A stretch of DNA of 64,000 nucleotides, taken from the NCBI RefSeq assembly GCF_000429025.1, contig NZ_KE386838.1, positions 175,137 through 239,136 on the forward strand, in the 5' to 3' direction. The translations under genes and the position numbers were made by a program. Positions 59,774-64,000 of this stretch are shown piece after piece; position 1 is the stretch's first letter; each line of letters starts with the position of its first letter. The stretch comes from Actinospineispora spinosispora DSM 44797 (lineage in GTDB: Bacteria; Actinomycetota; Actinomycetes; Mycobacteriales; Pseudonocardiaceae). A model generated the notes under the pieces. It did not search any database. It had not been told where the DNA came from and saw only the letters and a list, made by a program, of their open reading frames with translations.

Positions 59774-61765
59774 ATGACGACCCCGCGGCTGCTGTCCGAA
59801 CGCTATGAGCTGGGCGACACGCTCGGCTATGGCGGCATGTCCGAGGTACACAAGGGTCGTGATGTTCGGCTGAGTCGGGACGTCGCGGTCAAGGTCCTGC
59901 GCGCCGACCTGGCGAGGGACCCCCAGTTCCAGATGCGGTTCCGCCGCGAGGCGCAGAACGCCGCCGCGCTGAACCATCCGGCCATCGTCGCCGTGTACGA
60001 CACCGGCGAGGTCGAGAGCGAGTTCGGCCCGCTGCCCTACATCGTCATGGAGTTCGTCGAGGGTCAGACGCTGCGGGAGATCGTCAAGGGCACCGGTCCG
60101 CTGTCCCAGCAGCGGGTCATGGAGGTCATGGCCGACGTCTGCGCCGCACTGGACTTCAGCCACCGGCACGGCATCATCCACCGCGACGTCAAGCCGGCCA
60201 ACATCATGCTGACCACCGGTGGCGCGGTGAAGGTGATGGACTTCGGTATCGCCCGCGCGCTCGCCGACGGCCAGAACATGACCCAGACCGCCGCCGTGAT
60301 CGGTACCGCCCAGTACCTGTCGCCCGAGCAGGCCAGGGGCGAGGCCGTCGACGCCCGCTCCGACGTGTACGCCGCCGGCTGTGTGCTGTTCGAGCTGCTG
60401 ACCGGTGAGCCCCCGTTCTCCGGCGACTCGCCCGTCGCGGTCGCCTACCAGCACGTCCGGGAGGACGTCCGCAGCCCGTCGACGGTCAACCACGAGGTGC
60501 CGCACGAGCTGGACGCCATCGTCCTCAAGGCGATGAGCAAGAACCCGGCCAACCGGTACCAGTCCTCCGCCGAGATGCGCTCCGACCTGGTCCGCGTGCT
60601 GCGCGGCCAGCGTCCCCTCGCGCCGCAGGTGATGACCGAGGAGGAGCGCACCGCGCTGCTGCACGGCGGCAGCATCGGTGGCGCAAGCGGCACCGGCGCG
60701 ACCCGCAGGCAGGGCAGCGCGACCGGCGCCACCCGCCACGCCGCGCCCGCCAGCTGGGAGAACGAAGAGCAGGGACCGCGTTCGACCGGCAAGATGATCG
60801 CGATCGGCGTGGGTGTCGTTGCGATGCTCGCGGTGGTCGCGTTCGTCGCGACCAAGATCTTCGGCGGCCCGCCGGCGCCCGACCTCGCCGCGGTGCCCGA
60901 CGTGACCGGCCAGCAGCAGGAGAAGGCCCGCGAGACGCTCATGACCAGCGGGTGGACGGTACTGAACATCAAGACGGAGAGCACCACGGATCCGTCCAAG
61001 ATCGGCATCGTGACCAGGACCGATCCGCCGGCCACCCAGATGGCCGACAAGGACCGGCTGCTCACCCTGTTCGTCGCCAAGGCTCCCGACCAGTCGAACA
61101 TGCCGAACCTGATCGGGAAGACCGTCGCCGAGGCGACACCACTGCTCCAGGGCGTCAACGCGTCGGTCGAGGCGACGAAGTACGCGCCGGCACCGGACTC
61201 CAGCAAGGTCAACCAGATCATCGCCCAGGACCCACAGCCCGGTTCGCCGATCAAGGGTCAGACGAAGGTCACCATCACGATCGGCCAGAACACCCCGAGG
61301 GTCCTGGTACCGAGCATGGTCGGGCTGACCGTGGACCAGGCCACCCAGCTGTTGAAGTCGGCCGGTCTGCAGGTCGGCTCGAGCGACAGTTCGTCCGACC
61401 AGCTGGTCACCGGCAGCAGCCCGAGCTCGGGACAGCAGGTACCGCCCGGGACCACGGTGACCCTTCAGGTGGCCAGCGGGGGCCAGGTGCCGATGCCGCG
61501 GCTGGAAGGGCTGAGCAAGTCCGACGCACGGTCCGCGCTGCGCGACGCCCACATCACCGCGAGCCCCGACACCAGCAACACCGTCGTGGTCACCGACCCC
61601 GACCAGGATGACAAGGTCGTTCGTCAGTCGCCGGTCGCCGGCAAGCCGGTGTACCCCGACGACCAGGTCCAGCTGTACATCGGCAAGTACAGCAGCAGCG
61701 CGCCGCCCAGCTCCAGGAACAACGGCGACAACAACCGGAACGACGACGGCTTTGGCGGTAACTGA
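59774..61765 (+). CDS. pknB: PknB: Ser/Thr protein kinase with PASTA repeats
   Basis: A 663-residue receptor kinase. ATP lysine K40 in DVAVKVLRADLARD, catalytic HRDVKPANIM (D138), DFG, activation loop with TQT and GTAQYLSPEQARGE. One span near residue 340 (MIAIGVGVVAMLAVVAFVAT). Four extracellular PASTA repeats follow (AAVPDVTGQQQEKAR, SNMPNLIGKTVAEA, VLVPSMVGLTVDQATQLL, VPMPRLEGLSKSDAR), which bind muropeptides or lipid II. Preceded by a 184-bp gap that may hold its own promoter. Confidence 0.97.
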   Translation: MTTPRLLSERYELGDTLGYGGMSEVHKGRDVRLSRDVAVKVLRADLARDPQFQMRFRREAQNAAALNHPAIVAVYDTGEVESEFGPLPYIVMEFVEGQTLREIVKGTGPLSQQRVMEVMADVCAALDFSHRHGIIHRDVKPANIMLTTGGAVKVMDFGIARALADGQNMTQTAAVIGTAQYLSPEQARGEAVDARSDVYAAGCVLFELLTGEPPFSGDSPVAVAYQHVREDVRSPSTVNHEVPHELDAIVLKAMSKNPANRYQSSAEMRSDLVRVLRGQRPLAPQVMTEEERTALLHGGSIGGASGTGATRRQGSATGATRHAAPASWENEEQGPRSTGKMIAIGVGVVAMLAVVAFVATKIFGGPPAPDLAAVPDVTGQQQEKARETLMTSGWTVLNIKTESTTDPSKIGIVTRTDPPATQMADKDRLLTLFVAKAPDQSNMPNLIGKTVAEATPLLQGVNASVEATKYAPAPDSSKVNQIIAQDPQPGSPIKGQTKVTITIGQNTPRVLVPSMVGLTVDQATQLLKSAGLQVGSSDSSSDQLVTGSSPSSGQQVPPGTTVTLQVASGGQVPMPRLEGLSKSDARSALRDAHITASPDTSNTVVVTDPDQDDKVVRQSPVAGKPVYPDDQVQLYIGKYSSSAPPSSRNNGDNNRNDDGFGGN

Positions 61766-61766
61766 C

Positions 61767-62399
61767 ATGCGCGTGCTGGTCGTGGACAACTACGACAGCT
61801 TCGTCTACAACCTCGTCCAGTACCTGGCGCAGCTCGGCGCGCAGACCACGGTCCAGCGCAACGACGTGGTGTCGATGGACGACGTGGACTCGGCCGACGG
61901 CGTGCTGCTCAGCCCCGGCCCCGGCACTCCGGAGCGAGCCGGACAGACGATGGACATCGTCCGCCGCTGTGCCGATCGCCGGATCCCGGTGCTCGGCGTC
62001 TGTCTGGGTCACCAGGCGATCGGTGCGGTGTTCGGCGGTGTCGTCGAGCGTGCACCGGAGCTGCTGCACGGCAAGACCTCGCAGGTGCACCACGACGGCA
62101 CCGGCGTCCTCGCCGGCCTGCCCGACCCGTTCACCGGCACCCGCTACCACTCGCTCAGCATCCGGCCCGACTCGATGCCCGACGAGCTGCAGGTCACCGG
62201 AAGGACCGAGAGCGGCGTCATCATGGCGCTGCGGCACCGGAGCCTGCCGATCGACGGCGTGCAGTTCCACCCGGAGTCGGTCCTGACCGAGGGCGGCCAC
62301 CGGATGCTGGCGAACTGGATGGCCTCGTGCGGCCACCCGGTGGCCGAGCCGATCATTCAGCGGCTCACCGCCGAGGTCGCGGCTCTCGTCGAGGCCTGA
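61767..62399 (+). CDS. trpG: Class I glutamine amidotransferase, anthranilate/ADC synthase component II
   Basis: A 210-residue amidotransferase: MRVLVVDNYDSFVYNLVQYL, LLSPGPGTPERAG, catalytic Cys79 in GVCLGHQAIGAVFGG, HGKTSQVHHDG and the His-Glu pair in GVQFHPESVLTEGGHRML. It supplies ammonia to TrpE or PabB; it could serve both, and pabA is an equally valid name. The partner subunit is not in the window. ATG two bases after the pknB stop. Confidence 0.93.
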   Translation: MRVLVVDNYDSFVYNLVQYLAQLGAQTTVQRNDVVSMDDVDSADGVLLSPGPGTPERAGQTMDIVRRCADRRIPVLGVCLGHQAIGAVFGGVVERAPELLHGKTSQVHHDGTGVLAGLPDPFTGTRYHSLSIRPDSMPDELQVTGRTESGVIMALRHRSLPIDGVQFHPESVLTEGGHRMLANWMASCGHPVAEPIIQRLTAEVAALVEA

Positions 62400-62461
62400 C
62401 CGACCTCCCTCACCGGCCCAGCCTCGCTGAGCGGCGGGGTGCTGCCGGTAACCTGAGACGC

Positions 62462-62746
62462 ATGCCCAAGTCGAAGGTTCGTAAGAAGACCGTCTACACG
62501 CCGCCGCCCCGGAAGCAGACCGCGCAGGCGGCTCGCGCCGCCGGCCCGTCCTCCCCGATCTATGTCGGGGTCATGCTCGGCTTCATGCTGCTCGGCCTCG
62601 TCTGGCTGGTCGTGAACTACCTGGCCGGCGACAAGATCGGCTTCATGATCGCACTCGGCGGCGACGGCACCGGCTTCAACTACAACTTCGTCGTCGGCTT
62701 CGCGTTGATCATCATCGGGCTGCTGATGACCATGAAGTGGCGCTAG
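62462..62746 (+). CDS. crgA: CrgA cell-division inhibitor/adaptor
   Basis: A 94-residue protein with a basic N-terminus (MPKSKVRKKTVYTPPPRKQ) and two spans (IYVGVMLGFMLLGLVWLVVNYL and FVVGFALIIIGLLMTMKWR), the invariant CrgA layout. It tethers FtsZ-ring components and septal PBPs in actinobacteria. The ATG at 62462 follows the trpG gene by 62 bp, on the same strand as the kinases, whereas in M. tuberculosis it has the DUF881 gene between. Confidence 0.96.
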   Translation: MPKSKVRKKTVYTPPPRKQTAQAARAAGPSSPIYVGVMLGFMLLGLVWLVVNYLAGDKIGFMIALGGDGTGFNYNFVVGFALIIIGLLMTMKWR

Positions 62747-62770
62747 CCGAATTAGCGTCAATGTCAAGAG

Positions 62771-62784
62771 TTACACGCGTGTAA
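62771..62784. promoter_or_regulatory. Perfect 14-bp palindrome after crgA
   Basis: TTACACGCGTGTAA is fully symmetric in the 63-bp spacer between crgA and the PH-domain gene. It is a candidate operator for the downstream gene; no binding protein can be named. Confidence 0.4.
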
Positions 62785-62808
62785 GTCATCCCCAGTGGGG
62801 ATAAAGCC

Positions 62809-62817
62809 TGTGGATAA
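62809..62817 (-). other. DnaA-box match
   Basis: TGTGGATAA is the exact complement of the DnaA box TTATCCACA. A second, one-mismatch candidate (GTGGGGATAA) lies 15 bp upstream at 62795. Two boxes alone do not make an origin, but they could titrate DnaA or regulate the PH-domain gene they overlap. Confidence 0.45.
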
Positions 62818-63256
62818 CTCGGGATCTTCGCGCAGTTGGGGACCAACGCCACTTCTCGTAGCGGCGAGTTGGCTTGCCACGCTGGCGGCGGTCTGCTGGT
62901 GCCTGTTCGGTGCGAGCGACCCACCAGCACGTCTGTTCACAGCGGTAACAGCGCTGGTCATGGCCATGATCGCGGTGGCGACGACCCGGGCGCGCCCTCG
63001 GCTGTCGGCCTCGGACATGGGCATCGAGGTCCGCGGAATCGGCGGCGCGCACTACTACACGTGGCCTCAGGTCACCGACGTCCGACTTGTCCACACCCGC
63101 CGTCTCGCCCGGGAAGTTCCCTCGATCGAGATCGACGTCCAGGTGGGCCAGGAGGACCGTCTCCTGATCTTCACGAAGCTCGACCTCGTGGCAGACCCCG
63201 AGGACGTGGCAGACGCCCTGACCCAGCTCCGCGAGTCGGGCACGTCAGCACACTGA
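62810..63256 (+). CDS. PH-domain membrane protein (Rv0010c-like)
   Basis: About 148 residues: two N-terminal hydrophobic segments (LLVAASWLATLAAVCWCLF and TAVTALVMAMIAVATT) and a bacterial PH-type domain (LSASDMGIEVRGIGGAHYYT, WPQVTDVRLVHTR, SIEIDVQVGQEDRLLIFTKL). Its position after crgA matches M. tuberculosis Rv0010c. GTG at 62810 is preferred; GTG at 62795 is in frame. The final codons (RESGTSAH) and stop fall in the AGTCGGG repeat at 63229. Confidence 0.85.
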   Translation: MDNSGSSRSWGPTPLLVAASWLATLAAVCWCLFGASDPPARLFTAVTALVMAMIAVATTRARPRLSASDMGIEVRGIGGAHYYTWPQVTDVRLVHTRRLAREVPSIEIDVQVGQEDRLLIFTKLDLVADPEDVADALTQLRESGTSAH

Positions 63257-63326
63257 GTCGGGTACGTCAGCACACAGCTCTGTGCGGAATCCAGCGACTC
63301 GCTGTGCTGAGGCGCCCGACTCGCGG
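63229..63326. repeat. AGTCGGG palindromic element, second copy
   Basis: CCGCGAGTCGGGC at the left end pairs with GCCCGACTCGCGG at the right end. Inside, GTCAGCACACTGAGTCGGG and CAGCGACTCGCTGTGCTGA partly pair. The unit sequence is shared with 39945-40088. It lies between two convergent genes and contains the stop of the PH-domain gene. Confidence 0.82.
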
Positions 63327-63331
63327 GTGGG

Positions 63332-64000
63332 TCAGGCGAGCGTTGCGCGGATGGCCATTGCCAGGAGCAGGAGCGCCACCAGTGCGATGGTTGCCGTTGC
63401 CTGCCACTGGTTGCGGTTGCGCAGGGGGGCGTAGACCAGGGCTGCCGTGAGTGCCGCGCCGGTGACCAGGCCGCCCACGTGGCCCAGGATCGAGATGTTC
63501 GGGACGATGAAGCTCAGCGCGAGGTTGAGCCCGATCAGGATCAGCACGCCCCGAGGCGACATCCGCAGCCGGTACACCAGCACGGCGAGCCCGCCCATCA
63601 GGCCGAACACCGCCCCGGACGCACCCGCCACCTGCGCATACGGCGAACCGAACAGCAGTGATGCCGCCGAGCCGCCGAGCAGGCCGACGACGTAGACCGC
63701 GAGGAACCGCAGCCGACCCAGCGCGAGCTCGCACTCCTTACCGATGATCCACAGCGCGTACATGTTGAACGCCAGGTGGATCATCCCGAAGTGCAGGAAG
63801 CCCGCGGTGAACAGCCGCCACCACTCGCCGGCGAACACCTGCTCGTTGAGCAGCGACCAGCTCTCGAAGAACGCCGAGTCCGAGTTGTGCGCAACGCTGC
63901 CGGCCTGCACGACCGTCCACACGAAGACCGCGACGTTGAGCACGATCAGGACCGGCACCACGATGGCGCGTTCGACCGGGATCGCCCCGGCCACGGTGCG
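63332..64000 (-). CDS. Rhomboid family intramembrane serine protease (N-terminus off window)
   Basis: The frame runs off the right edge (codons continue past the GTG at 63994), so the N-terminus, often a zinc-ribbon segment in actinobacteria, is missing. Visible: WWRLFTAGFLHFGMIHLAFN (oxyanion Asn), catalytic Ser in AGASGAVFGLMGG and catalytic His in SILGHVGGLVTGA, with six spans. It cleaves membrane-spanning substrates. It converges on the PH-domain gene across an AGTCGGG repeat. Confidence 0.92.
   Translation of the reverse strand, partial: RTVAGAIPVERAIVVPVLIVLNVAVFVWTVVQAGSVAHNSDSAFFESWSLLNEQVFAGEWWRLFTAGFLHFGMIHLAFNMYALWIIGKECELALGRLRFLAVYVVGLLGGSAASLLFGSPYAQVAGASGAVFGLMGGLAVLVYRLRMSPRGVLILIGLNLALSFIVPNISILGHVGGLVTGAALTAALVYAPLRNRNQWQATATIALVALLLLAMAIRATLA

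Noticed and set aside
59630..61789. A 719-codon minus-strand open frame opposite pknB
   Set aside because: pknB has all catalytic motifs and PASTA repeats in the other strand; the antisense product is biased and featureless.
62795..62817. Replication origin
   Set aside because: Only one exact and one degenerate DnaA box, no AT-rich unwinding region and no dnaA/dnaN nearby; oriC is expected beyond the right edge.
1..64000. Insertion sequences, prophage or rRNA genes
   Set aside because: No transposase, integrase, phage structural gene or rRNA sequence was recognised anywhere in the window.

Overview
The window is high-GC DNA with GTG/TTG starts, tight 4-bp ATGA/GTGA gene overlaps, Mce/MlaF-type transport remnants and the fhaA-fhaB-pstP-rodA-pbpA-pknA-pknB-trpG-crgA cell-wall block preceded by tRNA-Leu. 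This is the gene order found beside oriC in mycobacteria and their relatives. Gene content (Scr1/DUF5753-DUF397 pair, DUF6474, many small oxidoreductases, TetR/Lrp/AraC regulators) points to a Pseudonocardiaceae-like actinomycete. The species cannot be named from sequence alone. A parS-like site at 45.7 kb and a DnaA-box match at 62.8 kb fit an origin-proximal location, with dnaA probably beyond the right edge.

Layout. 1-12 kb: amino-acid and keto-acid catabolism, with a truncated indolepyruvate:ferredoxin oxidoreductase and an E1a-E1b-E2 branched-chain keto-acid dehydrogenase operon, each next to an Lrp-type regulator. Between them are an MlaF-like ATPase, a decayed mce gene meeting a decayed luxR gene head to head, an ECF sigma factor divergent from a hydrolase, and a pucR-like fragment. 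12-20 kb: a compact glycosyltransferase / Cys-nucleophile hydrolase / cytochrome P450 operon, an AraC regulator, a Baeyer-Villiger-type monooxygenase, a GMC oxidoreductase and msrA. 20-33 kb: a membrane protein, a TM0106-like nuclease, an osmoprotectant ABC operon with two tandem binding proteins, and two tandem receptor-like pseudokinases (the first one broken), then a nitrilase-type amidohydrolase. 33-45 kb: regulator pairs with clear palindromic operators, a YcnI-CopC copper-handling group, FAH, proline dehydrogenase, a MIO-type ammonia-lyase with a non-canonical active-site triad, flavoprotein disulfide reductase and HAD. 45-51 kb: a nucleotidyltransferase remnant, MetE-like, MOSC, MFS, enoyl-CoA hydratase, ASCH and a uridine-kinase-like protein. 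51.5-64 kb: tRNA-Leu and the Ser/Thr-phosphorylation and peptidoglycan-elongation operon, crgA, a PH-domain protein and a rhomboid protease cut by the right edge.

The most unusual thread is the intergenic DNA. At least fifteen long palindromes or hairpins recur in recognisable families: a CACGTAG/TGCGACGC family with arms up to 31 bp and covarying differences between copies; a GGTGTCAACCC stem with a 58-59 nt loop; GTGAGTG...CACTCAC hairpins; and AGTCGGG arrays. They sit between genes and repeatedly supply the last codons, stop codon or start codon of the neighbouring gene.
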